Notes under the pieces: model-generated
What the model was told of the DNA's origin: nothing
The model's input: the letters and a program-made list of their open reading frames with translations, nothing else
Databases searched by the model: none
Position numbers and translations under genes: made by a program
Shown: positions 1 through 12,034 of the stretch, piece after piece
Layout of the letters: the number at the start of each line of letters is the position of its first letter
Numbering within the stretch: position 1 is the first letter of the stretch
DNA from: Cavenderia fasciculata
Taxonomy: Eukaryota > Evosea > Eumycetozoa > Acytosteliales > Cavenderiaceae
Direction of reading: 5' to 3'
Length of the DNA: 64,000 nucleotides
Assembly (NCBI RefSeq): GCF_000203815.1
Contig: NW_004457723.1
Span: 1,488,001-1,552,000 of the forward strand

Positions 1-623
1 GATGCTGTTTTATTCTAAAGGTTGACAATTGTATCTATTTGTGGGTCGGTGAACAATGTTTTGGAACAACAGGTGAGGCCTATATAGAAGGAGCACGCAT
101 GGCAATCTCAAGACTACAAAGATACGAACGTGCATCGATCAGCATCAAGGAGATCAAACAGGGACAGGAAGACCTTGAATTTTGGCAACTCTTGGGGGGA
201 GAAGGCGTTGGTATTGGCGACGACTATGAAAGAGATCTCATCAGACAACAGCAACAACAACGACTCTTGCTCTCACACAATGTAAATAGTAGCTCTCAGA
301 GCATCGGTGAAAAATCTTATCTGTATAGACTTTTGGATGGAGATCAATGGGATTTATACGATGTTTTTGACGTGGACGATCTCGAAGATGATGGACTCTT
401 TATCTTGAAATCCAAAAGCGAAAACATATTATATGTTTGGATTGGTAAAGATCTTAGTTTTTCGTCTTCATCATCGGAATCCAAAGAAACGATTGGTCTA
501 CGTATGGCCAATCGTTTTATCAACCAGAATCCATCGTCTTTTGTCGAAATGAAATCTGCCATTACCATCTCTGTCATCACTTCAGCTTCTCAAGAAACTG
601 ATGAATTTTTAGATAATTTCTAA
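1..623 (+). CDS. Gelsolin-repeat protein, C-terminal part (5' end outside window)
   Basis: The frame is open from base 3 to a TAA at 621-623 with no start, so this is the last exon or exons of a gene cut by the window edge. Two gelsolin-type repeats are visible. The first carries DNCIYLWVGEQC followed by a conserved-looking FWQLLGG linker. The second carries YDVFDVDDLEDDGLFIL and ILYVWIGKD. A short Gln run and a Ser run separate conserved blocks. Gelsolin repeats bind actin and Ca2+, so a cytoskeletal role is likely, but the protein type (villin, severin, or a phosphatase or GTPase with a gelsolin region) depends on the missing N-terminus. No villin headpiece follows; the protein ends soon after the last repeat. 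Confidence 0.8.
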   Translation, partial: CCFILKVDNCIYLWVGEQCFGTTGEAYIEGARMAISRLQRYERASISIKEIKQGQEDLEFWQLLGGEGVGIGDDYERDLIRQQQQQRLLLSHNVNSSSQSIGEKSYLYRLLDGDQWDLYDVFDVDDLEDDGLFILKSKSENILYVWIGKDLSFSSSSSESKETIGLRMANRFINQNPSSFVEMKSAITISVITSASQETDEFLDNF

Positions 624-745
624 AAACAAAATAAAACAAACCAATAAAACATATTTATTTTTTCTCCCCTAACCTTTTTTTTGATGATAAATAATAATTT
701 AATTTATTAATACAGGATCGTATTTGTATACATTTAAATGATTAA

Positions 746-1134
746 TTATTTTTGATCCAATGATGGGTTTGTTTTGGGCTTTGAAGTTGCAATGTTCACA
801 TCCTTCATTAGATATTGAGCCAAATTTGCTAGGTTCCTAAATTAAATTAGAATTAATATTATTTAAATTGATTGATTGATTGATATGTTACCATACCGTT
901 TAATTTGTTCAATTTCATTTATATCAGTTGTAGAGTTTAATTTTTCTGCTTCATTTGATATCTCTTTTGCTATTTCTTGGATACTTTATTAAATAGTTAA
1001 AAAGAGAGATTGATTGAATTAATAATCCAAGTCTTGTCTTTTTATTTTATATATTTTTTTTCTATTTTTTTTTCATACGATGTCCAAGTTCTAATTAAAG
1101 ATTCCTCTCTTGTAACGGGCGGAGAAGAATCCAT
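746..1134 (-). CDS. Small three-exon protein of about 76-77 residues, unknown function
   Basis: Exons are 1134-1079, 983-897 and 836-746. An alternative second junction (donor after 892, acceptor giving a start at 828) also keeps frame, so the residues around it are uncertain by one. The protein starts MDSSPPVTREESLIRTW and continues as a charged, helix-prone chain (IQEIAKEISNEAEKLN, then NLAQYLMKDV) ending PSLDQK. The first donor is GTATGA, and phase matches across both introns. I do not recognise the family; the size and amphipathic helices would suit a small subunit of a larger complex, which is a guess. Both neighbouring genes are independent. Confidence 0.6.
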
Positions 1135-1803
1135 ATACAGGAGCAAGGCAGGGAGCAAACTATCTTTCAAAAAGCAAATGATCCATTTGTTTGAACATGT
1201 TGTTCTATAGAAAGCTTAAGGAAATTCTAAAATCGAAAGAGCTGCTTTTAGAATTATTTAAAGAAAAAAAAAATCGGCCTTGTTTGCGGTCATAGAAAAA
1301 AAGGAGGGTAGCAAGGAAGCATCCCATAGATGGATTAGATTCCAAAAGTTAACATGGTTTGCAAGGTTGACACTACGGTTCTGACAAAACAACGTGAGAC
1401 GTGGTGGCCAAATTGACTTTTAAAGAAATTATAACAATTGTACCCAAATGTGCCAATGACCTTGTTAAAACTCTTTAAACTAAACGAGCGATCGATCTTT
1501 TCTAGATTGGTTTCTAGAGAGACAAAAACACAGAGTTGTCAAAAAAAAAACATTTCAAATATCGGCAGGTCTTCTGTTTTTTTGATCGATCGCACCACAT
1601 GCGACTAGTGATCCAAGGACTTGTGGGGCTCAAAAAAGACAAAAGTTTTTGGTATGCTCAAGACGAACCGGCCACCTCCCAAACTCATCCCACCACGCAA
1701 CGCACACACATTTAAATTTAGAGCTTATTGTCCTCCCTCCACCTCTTTTGAGAATGGCTACGAAGGTGTTGTTGGAGTAACACCCCAATTGGGAATATCG
1801 ATT
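1135..1803. other. Intergenic, upstream of the small gene
   Basis: 669 bases lie between the start of the small protein gene and the stop of the GAS2 gene, both on the minus strand. They hold A- and T-runs and a few mixed-composition stretches. I see no convincing ORF, RNA gene or repeat. It should contain the small gene's promoter and the GAS2 gene's polyadenylation region. Confidence 0.5.
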
Positions 1804-4800
1804 TTATTGTTTTGGTGCGTATTGTATCAGTACACACCTTTCACAACCCTTTACGATAAAGGTAACATTGCCAATGTCTTTGGTTTTACGTTGTATTTCA
1901 AAATTTTTAATCTCTTGGTCTATTTAATTAAAATTGTAAGAGGAAGAGGAGGAGGAGGGTTAGAGAACTATAGATCAGATAAAACCATCGCGATGGTGTA
2001 ATGCTACACAAAGAATAATAATTACCGTAATTTTTTTTGTCAATTTCGCGTCCATCCTTGAACCATCGTAAATTTCGGTGTCTTTGAATAAAGGTAACAA
2101 ACTTTTCGTATCCTCCTCCAACTCGAACTATAGAATAATTAGGGGGGGTGATAGAGATGATTAGTATAGTATAAAAAGAAAACCCTCTTTTTCGATTAAT
2201 TTATCCAAAATCGCCAGAGTTGCTAATGCCACGTCTTGTACATACCGACTAGCTCTCCACTATGAAGTTTGAGGTTAATTTTAGTATTGCTGACTCGATA
2301 GTCGCCATTTTTGGCATCGATTTTTTGAACTGTCGTCGGTACTGTGTACAATCGCCTCTGTTGTTCATCCTTGAGGGGTGAATGATTCAAAAGTATTTTA
2401 TCGATAGTATTGTTTGGGTGCCATGCTTTGGATGGTGAGGTCTTTCTTGGCGACGATTTATCTGGGTCTTCCAAAATATAATTCTTACCATCCTCCATAC
2501 TAAATTGCTCTAAAAGGTTGTCGCTATCTTGCAACACATTAACCATTCTAGAATCCTCTTCTTCTTCTTCTTTTGTTGAACTTGAACTTGACCAATGACG
2601 TGATACATATTTTTCATTTTCATCAACATAATCCATATGGTCTTCATCAGTCATGAATGGATTGGCACTAAATAAAGGTGACATTGTTTCTTCCTTTGTT
2701 GTATATTTTGAATAAGATAAAGATGAAGAAGAACCAGTAAAGGATTTATCATCTTTTAAAGGTGTTTGGTAAGAGCGATAACTGTACTGTTGTGATGATC
2801 CCTCATTATTTTCTACAATTTCCTCTTCTTCAATTTCTTGTTCAATTTCCTCTTCTTCCTCAATTTCCTCTTCGTGTTCAATTTCCTCCTCTTGTAATTC
2901 CTCTTCTTCCTCCTCCTCCTCCTCCTCCTCTATTTGTTCTTCTCGTTGATCATAATCTTCAGTATCTGGTTGTTCTTTTTGGTTAATTTCCTCCTCTTCT
3001 TGTTCATGCTCTTCAATTTCTGGTTGTTCTTCTTGTTCTTCTTGTTCTTGATTTGTTTCAATTTCTTTATCCAAAGATTGACTCTTTAGAGTTGATAATA
3101 AAGAATCCCTTTTATCTTGGAATTCCTGTCTAATTGGATTTTTTAAAGTTGTTGACCCATTTAAATCATCGACGCTTAGACTTGATAGAGGTGGAGGTTT
3201 ATAAGTTGATTGATAAATACTACTTGTTGGTTGTAATTTTTGTGAAGATAATGGAGCTTGTTGTTGTTGCGGTTGATGTGAATAAAAAAATGATGATGAT
3301 CTTTGTTGTTTACTTGGAGTCAATGCTTCTATTGTCTCTTTTGATAAAGGAACTCTTGGTGAATCTTGAATGACAATATGAACTTTACTCAATCTTTCCT
3401 TCATATCATCGTTTTCCTCTAATAGTTGTGCAATTCTATCGTTGAGTTGTTGAATCTCGCTTTTCGTTTCTTCTTGTTGACTGATATGTTTTGTTTCTAT
3501 ATCTTTGATATGATTCTTTAGTTGTGTTTCACTAGATCGGAATTGTTGGACTTGGTGTTGTAGAGTAGACTGGTTTCTTGATAATTGGTCTATTTCCTTT
3601 TTATAAAATGTTTCATTGTATTCATAGGTATCCAATGACTCTCGAATATCCTCTAATTGTTTGTTGGTAAGAAGTACTTTGTCCTTGTACTGTTCATTTC
3701 TGACAATCTCTTGATCCTTTAATTTTCTTAGCTCATTACCAAGAGCTTCACATTCCTCTTTTGATTGGAATAATTCATCGCGTACCAATTGTAGATCCTG
3801 TGTCTTTTGATCCTTTTCCATTACAAGTGTATCAATCTCTGTATTTAACAAAGCAATATCAGATTCCATCTTTTGTTTATCTTCATAATATAGTTCTTCT
3901 TTAGCTTGTTCAATGGCTTGATCAACACGTCCTTGTGACGCATCCTCTAAATCTTGTATTTTATGATAGAGTATTGTCAATTCTTCCAATAGTACAAATG
4001 CCTTGCCTTGACTAGTTACTTGATCAGCCATTAACCTCTTGGCTTGTTCCATTGTCAATATTTGTTCACTACTCTCTTTTGATTCAATGTCAAAATTGAG
4101 GTGTTCCAATTTAGTGTCAATTGTTTGGTTGATTGATTCAACGTGTTGTTCCAACTCTATAAATAATTCAGTGTCTACTCCACGACTCTCTAATTCTCTA
4201 CCATACTCTTCTATCTTGTGCAATAGGGTTTGTCGTTCATGTGCCAATTGTCGACTGTCTTTTTGAGCTTGTTCACAAGCATAATGTATCTCGTTTACAC
4301 TAGACTCTAATACTTTTTTTTGACCTTCGACCAATCGCAATAAATCCTTTAGTTGGATGACTTGATCATTCAACTCCTTCTGAGTCTCTTTGATTTCACT
4401 CTCTACCAATGTCTTTTTAAATTGAACTTCTTCTCTTTCTCTTGATATACTCTCGTCGTTGAATATACTATTAATAGTCCGACTTCTATCATTACTATTT
4501 GTTGATCTTTTGAGATGTTCAAATTCATCCTCTAATATATTAACCTCTGTCTTTAATAATTGCATCTCTCTATTATAATCTCCACTAGGGTAGACATTAT
4601 ATTCAACTATTGTTCTTTTACCAGTTGGTGAAATGTAAGAGTGGTCCAAAGAAGATCCCCTTCTAGATGATGATGTTGATGATGACGTTGTTGTTGTCCT
4701 GTGCATTGTTGACATGGGTGTAACATTAAATGTCGCCGTTGGTCCAGTTGGGATTGGTGATCTATAATGTTTACCATCTGGTGTTGAGTAAATTACATTA

Positions 4801-5445
4801 TTACCATTACTATGACCATTACTATGTTGTTGATGAGATGATGATGACGATGATCGACGTAGTAATGGAGGTGTAGATATAGGTGGCTTTTGATCACTAA
4901 CTGGTCCACCACCAACTGAAGAATTACATTTTTGACAAACTTGTTGTTGTTGATGTTGATGATGTTCATCATGCTAAATATTAAATCAAATCAATCGATT
5001 ATTAGTATTCTCTCATTAAAGCTATAGATTAATCATCATATGTTATACATACAACTACACAAGTACAATTTGCAGGGACTAATCTCCAACGTCTTGGTGT
5101 TTGTTTTGTTGAACCAACAGTTGGTTTGATAGGAGTTAAAGGTGAATCGATAAAAGGGGATGGTGACTCTGATTGATGTGGTGGAAACAATGCATCTCTG
5201 ACCTCTATATCATCAGGTATGACCTCTTCCAATACAACCTCGCTAGGTGATAATGGTGGTACTACAATGTTGTTGGGATAATATGATGATCGAGGCGATG
5301 GTGAACCTGGCTTTATTTTGCCATATGTTGTAGTAGTTGGTGTTGTCCTTGTACTATAGTCACTTCTATCTTGTTGTTGTTGAAAGAATGATGATGATGA
5401 TGATGATGATGATGGGGGAGTTGAATAATGAGTAGTAGGCAGCAT
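1804..5445 (-). CDS. Coiled-coil protein with C-terminal GAS2-like domain
   Basis: Exons are 5445-5053, 4976-2246, 2127-2026 and 1919-1804, giving 1113 residues with matching phase at every junction. The N-terminal 260 residues are Ser/Thr/Pro-rich with many SP sites; a CxC and a CQKC pair lie near residues 126-150. A long coiled coil (about 265-650) follows, then a Glu-rich acidic stretch. The large exon reads through its donor (GTATGT) to a false stop at 2223. Spliced correctly it continues into HSGELVVRVGGGY, the signature of the GAS2-related domain, and ends ERCVLIQYAPKQ. GAS2 domains bind microtubules, so this is probably a cytoskeletal linker or scaffold. No calponin-homology domain is visible, unlike animal GAS2 proteins. 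Start choice: the ATG at 5445 opens MLPTTHYSTPP; an in-frame ATG further upstream is also possible. Confidence 0.8.
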
Positions 5446-5929
5446 CGTGACGGATGGGGTAATTAATAAATAAAAATTGCCTCCTACCCTATAATACAAG
5501 TTATTGATATATCTAACTATCTATCTTTTTACCTATCTCTATCGCCCTCTCTTACTAATGTAAAGTGAATAAATGAATCGATCGAGTGATCGGTAATTAA
5601 TTAAGAATGCAATGCAATGTTTTAGATAGACTGATTTCAGATCAGATTGATTGGAGGTTTCCACCAAAAAATCGAAAACAAACTATTGTGCAAACTCATG
5701 ACAGTTTTGGGTTTGCAGTTGCAAAAGGTATGTATGTATATATTGTAATAATTAATATATTAATTTATTTATTATTTTATTAGGACTTTGAAAATAAAAC
5801 ATAAGTCAAAGTTATAATACCTTCTAATATATAAATTGGAATGAATCTAGAGAAAATAAATAAAATCAATTTAAATGGAATTAATAAATGATTATTATTA
5901 TTATTATTTAATTATGATAATTATGTTTT
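5446..5929. other. Intergenic
   Basis: 484 bases between two minus-strand genes. There are several GATC/ATCGATCG-like words near 5575-5590 and simple TTA repeats near 5890-5910. No coding or RNA feature was recognised. Confidence 0.4.
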
Positions 5930-6678
5930 TCATTGTATAACAACATACATTATATAAAGGGGATAGTGATGATGATGATTAGAAGATTCTAAACTATGAC
6001 ATAAAAGAATCATCGAGATGAAAAATGGTGCCATTGCAATAAAACAGAGTAGAGGGACGATTGCGTGTCCAACTCTCGACTTGTACTCCATAAACAAATC
6101 TAATCTTTGTATCTTTTTCAACATTAGAATGACCAATGGATAGAATATTAATGCTAAATCACTAATAAATAATGGAATGAAAATATAATACCAACTAACA
6201 TTTAAATCATTATTTATCTAAATTTAAAAAAAAGAAAAGAAAAAAGAAAAGAAAAAAGAAAAGAACTATTAATATCATGATTGAAATATATTCTTTTTGT
6301 TTTATATTTACCTTTTTATATAATAATATAACAAATATAAATATAAGAGAATTAATAAAAATCATAAATATTTGATCAAATATACATCTAGTGTTGTTGA
6401 TACGATGTGGATAAAAGAATGGAAAGAAGAATAATGCTACACATAGAATGAGTAATGGTACAAATACACCACCCCAACTGACCAGCGCACCATCACTCAA
6501 CTTGACAATAATCAAGATTAAAAAGGTGACAATCGTCAATATCGGAGTGAAAAAGAACAATCGATCCATATGATCCGCATCCCAAAGTGGTTCGAAAAAT
6601 AGTAACTTTACAAATGATGGTACTCTTCTTTCTTGAATGATTCCAAGTTCATCAACATAATCATAATTATTCTAATAA

Positions 6679-6710
<32 letters not shown>

Positions 6711-7879
6711 ATAATTGTATTAATACTATTTGTTGAGTTTGAGTTTATGTTTATGTTTGTGATTTCCATTTACTTACTTTATATTTAAAATATTCATAAG
6801 TTATTGGAGCACCAACAGCAAGATAAACAATTGGAAGTAATGGTGTAAATATGGTAGCCCAAGGCCACTCGATTACACCTTCACATTGTAGAGGTAAAAG
6901 GATAGAGAAAAAGATGATGCATGCCAACCATAGGATATCGTACCATGGTTCAGCATAGAATGCGTATTTCATCAACTTGGCACTACTCTCTATATTTTGT
7001 TGGTATTTTGTGACACGTGCCATTTCCATGTGTCTCAACTCTGATGATTGATGTGCTTTTACCTCTGCTTTAAATCGTTCAACGTAATAGGTTCTTTCTC
7101 GAAGTGGATGGTTTTTGACTGTACCTCCTCCACCACCTTCTTCCATTTCCAATCCACCTTTCCTTCTTCTGCTGTGATGATGACTACTATGATGACCATG
7201 TCCATCATCTTCATCAAAATCACCTCTATATCTTTTATGTTTCTTTAAGTTCTTATTATACAATGATTGTGGTGATGTTAATTCCCATTGTTTTAATACA
7301 TCTCTCCATAATGATGCATCATATGATATCTAGATAAATAAATAACAAAATTAAATTAAATAATCTATATATATTCAAACTCTTTTGTTTGTTTGTTTTG
7401 TTTGAATGACATACTTTATAAAACCTTGAACAAACAGTAGCAGCTCTTCCTAAATGAGCAGGGTCTAGATAGCCATAGATACGAGCCAATAACTCATCAG
7501 GAATCCAATCAATTGGAGACATTATATAGTCATCATCAACTTCTATCTCTTCATCATCATCATCCTCTAAATTTGGTTGTCCATTTGAACTTATATTATT
7601 ATTATTATTACTACTACCGCTACTGTTATTATTATTACTATTACTATTAGTATTATTTAGTCTAAAGAATCTTTTATAATTAAATCTTTTCTTTTTCTTG
7701 TGATTATTATTATTAGTATTATTAATATTTGATGATGTTACAACAATATCAGTTATTGTATTTATATTATTATTATCTTGTTGTTGTTGTTGTTCATTTT
7801 GTTTATTATTATTGTTATTGTTATTATTGTCAACCTTTCTCTTGATCACAAATAAATCATCATCTTCATCATCTGACAT
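5930..7879 (-). CDS. F-box protein fused to a TMEM185-type multi-pass membrane region
   Basis: Exons are 7879-7415, 7329-6778, 6671-6312 and 6217-5930 (554 residues, all junctions phase 0). The N-terminus is acidic and Asn-rich. The F-box lies around residues 125-170 (PDELLARIYGYLDP, then AATVCSRFYK, completed across the intron by ISYDASLWRDVLKQW). A His/Gly/Lys-rich linker follows, then several hydrophobic segments. The block VIEWPWATIFTPLLP resembles the IxWPWxxxxxP motif of the TMEM185/'fragile X F' family (Pfam Tmemb_185A). F-box proteins recruit substrates to SCF ubiquitin ligases; the membrane part would anchor such a complex. The fusion is what the sequence shows; the role is inference. 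Confidence 0.82.
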
Positions 7880-8713
7880 ATCTTTCTTTTCCTACTCCTC
7901 TCTCTCTCTCTTTCCTTTCTTCCTATCTCTCTCTTTCTTTCTTGATTATAATTTTTTTTAATCCAACATAAACAAACCAACTAGTATCACCACCCTCCTC
8001 ATCAAAACAATATTAATATTATTATTATTTTTATGTGTTTTATTTTTAGATTTTTGATCACGATGATGACCATTCAAAGTTTTTGATTCATAGATCAAAG
8101 TTTAATCAATTTTAGAGATCGACAGGACTTGTATCCACAAATATTTTAATTAAACAGCCCACCTTTCTTTGATTCATCAATGACCGACCAGGCAGAGAGA
8201 GAGAGAGAGGGACAAAGAGGTGGTTGGGTTGGGTTGATGAGGTTAGTTGGCAGTTGCAATGAATTCTCAACTCAACTCATCATCAATTCGAATATCGTTC
8301 ATCCATCTTTCTTTACTTTTGAGAGATTTAATTTAATTTAATTTTATATATTCTTTTCTTCACACTACTTTCTTTCTTTTTTTTAACGATCGTTGTTTAA
8401 ACGCACCCCTCTTCTCTCTCTCTCTGCCTTCACCATTGAGCAACGTTCACGAGAATAATTTTAATTTTTTTTAATTTTTTTGTTTTTTTCAACCAACCTC
8501 TCCCCCAGCTCTCTCACGTTCATAACAGAAATCAAGTGGCGTTCGTTCTTTTACAAGCAAAAAAGTTTTTATAATTTGTTAAAGAGAGAGTAGAGATATC
8601 AGGATCTTAGTATTTATATATTATTTATCCCTTATTCCTTCCCTTCCTTTATAATATTATAATTATAATAAAAAAAACAAAAAAATTAGAAATATTAAAA
8701 ACATAAAAAAAAC
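7880..8713. promoter_or_regulatory. Shared upstream region of the F-box/TMEM185 and PABP genes
   Basis: 834 bases between divergent start codons. There are pyrimidine runs and purine repeats (GAGAGA near 8195-8210), T-rich stretches and no ORF of interest. The last 50 bases before the PABP ATG (8663-8713) are almost pure A, interrupted by single other bases. This is common before dictyostelid starts but is also the kind of A-rich leader through which PABP mRNAs elsewhere are autoregulated. Confidence 0.45.
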
Positions 8714-9554
8714 ATGGCTGCCTCATTCTCCTCTTCATCACTCTATGTTGGTGACCTCCACCAGTATGTATAAACCACAGATTACAGTAGTACAGATTAC
8801 AGTAGATATAGTAGCAAGCAGTAGTATTGTAGCAGTACAAGTATAGATAGAGAAAGTTATAGGTCTAGTCGTTACAACAACAAAACCGAGACAGCTACAA
8901 AAAAAAAAAAAAAAAGAGGAGAGAAAAAATTGAAATTTTCTCGGTCGAGAGACCTAGAGTTCAACCGTTGCGAGTGTCTCGTGAACAGACAACCACAACC
9001 TATGGTATCCGGTTAAACTGATAAATCGAAAAGTTATATATATTATCAAATAATCATTCATATCAATATCAATATCATCAACATACTCATCAACAACAAC
9101 AACATCATCATCATCCATCAACATGTGATCAACATGTTACAACATACTCCCCTAAAAACTAGACTGCGGATTTGAGAAGAAAGATAGAAAAGTTGGCACG
9201 TAGAGTCGACTTTTTTTTTTCAACCGATCAGTTGATGGACCTCTTTTCGACTTTTTACAATGGAAACCTTATACTATATACCAAAACTACGACTATACTA
9301 TGACGACTACTGCTTACTACTACCTTACTACTATGAATCAATTGAAACAACAATAATAATAATAATATTAATTAAATCAATCAATCCATTATTATTTTAG
9401 AGACGTAACTGATTCCCAATTGTTTGAAATTTTCAACCAAGTTGGTCCAGTTGCCAATCTTAGAATCTGTCGTGATACCACCACCCGTCGTTCCCTCAAC
9501 TATGCCTACGTCAACTACCACAACCCAGCTGATGGTAAATATCAATCTCAATAT

Positions 9555-9591
<37 letters not shown>

Positions 9592-11169
9592 TATACCTAT
9601 TTACACGCACACAGTTTACTAATCAAATCTATTTAATATTAACTTTTAGCTGAACGTGCTTTGGACACCTTGAACAATACCTTGGTCAAGGGTAAGGCTT
9701 GTCGTATCATGTGGTCTCAAAGAGACCCATCACTCAGAAAGTCAGGAGTTGGAAACATTTTCATCAAAAACCTCGACAAGTCTGTTGATCACAAGGCCCT
9801 CTTTGACACATTCTCTGCCTTTGGCAACATTTTGTCATGCAAGGTCGTCACTGACGAGACCAACGTCTCCAAGGGATTCGGTTTTGTTCACTATGAAAGC
9901 CAAGACTCTGCCGACAAGGCCATCATGAAGGTCAACGGTATGATCATCAATGACCAAAAGGTATTTGTCGGACCATTCAAGTCGAGCAAGGAACGCGGAC
10001 AAACCCAAGAGCTCAAGTACACCAACGTCTACGTCAAGAACCTCTCTGAGGACGTCAACGAAGAAGAGTTGCGTGACTTGCTCGTGCCATACGGCAAGAT
10101 CACCAACCTCACCATAATGAGTGATGAAAAGAGCAAGAGCAAGGGCTTTGGTTTTGCCAACTTTGAGACACCAGACGAAGCCAAGAACTGCGTCGAAGCC
10201 GAGAATGGCAAGCTCTTCCACGGCAAGGTCATCTATGTTGGTCGTGCCCAAAAGAAGATGGAGCGTGAAGCCGAGCTCAAGCACAAGTTTGAGACCAAGT
10301 ACCAAGGCGTCAACCTCTACATCAAGAACATCGACGACTCGATCGACTCGGACAAGTTGCGTTCCACCTTTGCCGCCTACGGAACAATAACCTCGGCCAA
10401 GGTCATGCGTGACGACAAGTCAACCTCGTCCAAGGGATTCGGTTTTGTCTGCTACACCACCCCAGACGAAGCCTCCAAGGCTGTCGCCGAGATGCACGGT
10501 CGTATGGTCGGAAACAAGCCACTCTACGTCGCCTTTGCCCAACGCAAGGAGATCCGTCGTCAACACCTTGAAGCCCAACACAACAAGTTCAAGGGCAACC
10601 GTATCCAACCCGTCCCATCCATGTACGCCGGTGGACCAATGTTCTACAACCAAGGCATGCCAGTCGTCTACCCACAAATGATGCCACGTCCACGTCCAGG
10701 ATGGAACCAACCGGTCCCACAAGGCCAAGGTTACCCAATGCAACCAAACTACCCCATCCGTAACCAACGTGGTCCAGGTGGTGCTCCAAACCACCCACGT
10801 GGTCCAGGTGGTGCTCCAAACCAACGTCCACGCGGTCCAATGGATCCAAACCAACAGGTTCCACAAGCTGCCAACCCACAACCAACCCCCGCCCCAGCCA
10901 CTGCCCAAGAAGCCGTCGCCGTCCCATCCGAACAACCACAAATCACCTTGGAATACGTCGAAGCCTTGCCACGTGAGCAACAAAACCCATTCCTCGGAGA
11001 GTTGCTCTACCCACTCATCCACGCCTCCCAACCAGATGCTGCCGGTAAGATCACTGGTATGTTGTTGGACTCCCTCACCGTTCAAGAATTGTTCGAGCTC
11101 GCCCAAAGAGCCGACAAGCTTGGAGAAAAGATCAAGGAAGCTTTGGAAGTTCTCTCTGTTTCACAATAA
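8714..11169 (+). CDS. pabpc1: Cytoplasmic poly(A)-binding protein
   Basis: Exons are 8714-8763, 9401-9534 and 9650-11169 (567 residues, as expected for the family). Four RRMs follow one another: RRM1 starts [14 protein letters not shown] with RNP2/RNP1 pieces in exons 1 and 2; then [40 protein letters not shown] and [21 protein letters not shown] Pro/Gln/Gly-rich linker leads to a C-terminal MLLE (PABC) domain with [22 protein letters not shown]-like sequence. It binds mRNA poly(A) tails and, through MLLE, PAM2 peptides of translation and decay factors. The first intron is 637 bases, far longer than others in the window, and contains a pure A tract near 8899-8915. Codon use in the last exon is strongly C-ending, as in highly expressed genes. 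Confidence 0.97.
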
Positions 11170-11518
11170 ATCGTCGTTTGTTTGTGTGCCGCCAATTAAT
11201 TTGTCATCATCCAATCGTCACCATCGTTTAAATTAATTAAATCTGCCTCTTCTCTCTCTTTTTTTACTTTTCTCTCTCTCACACACTTTTTTTTATTGAT
11301 ATAATAAAGGAAAAAGGAAATATTATATAGTTAAATATATAATAATAAGGGTAAATCACCTTTCCAAAATCAAAAAAAAAAATACAACAAACAAAAGAAT
11401 ATAAAATTGAGATAAAACAATAATTATTAATAAGTTTTTGAGTAAGAATAATAGGTACTATTTTTATTTTCATCTATTATTCATTGACATTGGATATGCT
11501 TGACAATTGGTATTAAAT
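11170..11518. other. Intergenic, PABP 3' region
   Basis: AT-rich spacer with T- and A-runs between the PABP stop and the relic HssA-like gene. No gene seen. AATAAA-like signals are present near 11301-11306. Confidence 0.4.
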
Positions 11519-11661
11519 TTACCACCATCCACGACCACGACCACCAAATCCATTGGAAAAGAAATAGAAAATAAAAGAAGAAGAAAAAATATAGATGGAT
11601 GGAATGATTAATATATTATTGATGGTATAATGTAATAGTATTAATACTTACTAAAGATCAT
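11519..11661 (-). pseudogene. Relic of an HssA-like small gene
   Basis: The first exon is present: ATG ATC TTT A followed by a perfect GTAAGT donor, the same architecture as the partner gene at 12035. Downstream, only the C-terminal end of the expected second exon remains, reading NGFGGRGRGWW and a stop, very like the partner's GGGRGNWC ending. No AG acceptor lies between the donor and this remnant, and the Ser/Gly-rich middle of the protein is missing. I read this as an internal deletion that removed the acceptor and most of exon 2. It could alternatively be an unusual micro-gene. The upstream region still has a TATA-like element at the mirrored distance. Confidence 0.55.
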
Positions 11662-12034
11662 TTTGAAGTTTGAGGTTTGAGATAATAGAATTTTGAATGA
11701 GTAGATAATTGTTTGTTTGGATACTTGTAGAATTGAATAATTAATTTGATGATTAAAAAAGAGTTTTAGTTGATTATTTATAGTTTTCATTGTATAAAAA
11801 ACTTGTTAAAATCAATCAAAAATCCTCTTTTCAAAGATGACTAAATTAGGAATATTATAATTTGGTTGGATTTTTGGTAGGATTTTTAAAGTAAAATGTT
11901 CATTTCTAAAACTATAAATAGATTGCATTCAAGACTATTCAATTCATCAAATTCAATCAAATATCACTTAATACAATACAAATAATTACTCTTTTTATTT
12001 ACAGTTAAAATTCAATCAAATACAAATCAACAAA
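11662..12034. promoter_or_regulatory. Mirror-like bidirectional promoter of the HssA-like pair
   Basis: Two CTATAAATA elements, 11912-11921 on plus and 11783-11774 on minus, sit about 120 bases from their respective start codons, each preceded by AAAA. Downstream of each TATA box both strands carry similar A/C-rich leaders (ATCAAATT, CAATTC, then runs of TCAA words). This symmetry suggests the pair arose by inverted duplication. Confidence 0.5.

Noticed and set aside
1621-2001. Plus-strand ORF of 126 codons
   Set aside because: It starts at TTG and lies opposite the GAS2 exons 2026-2127 and 1804-1919, whose frame, splice sites and motif are far more convincing.
10420-11106. Minus-strand ORF of 228 codons within PABP
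   Set aside because: Produced by strong codon bias (C-ending codons) of PABP; Trp/Gly/Leu-rich and without protein-like pattern.
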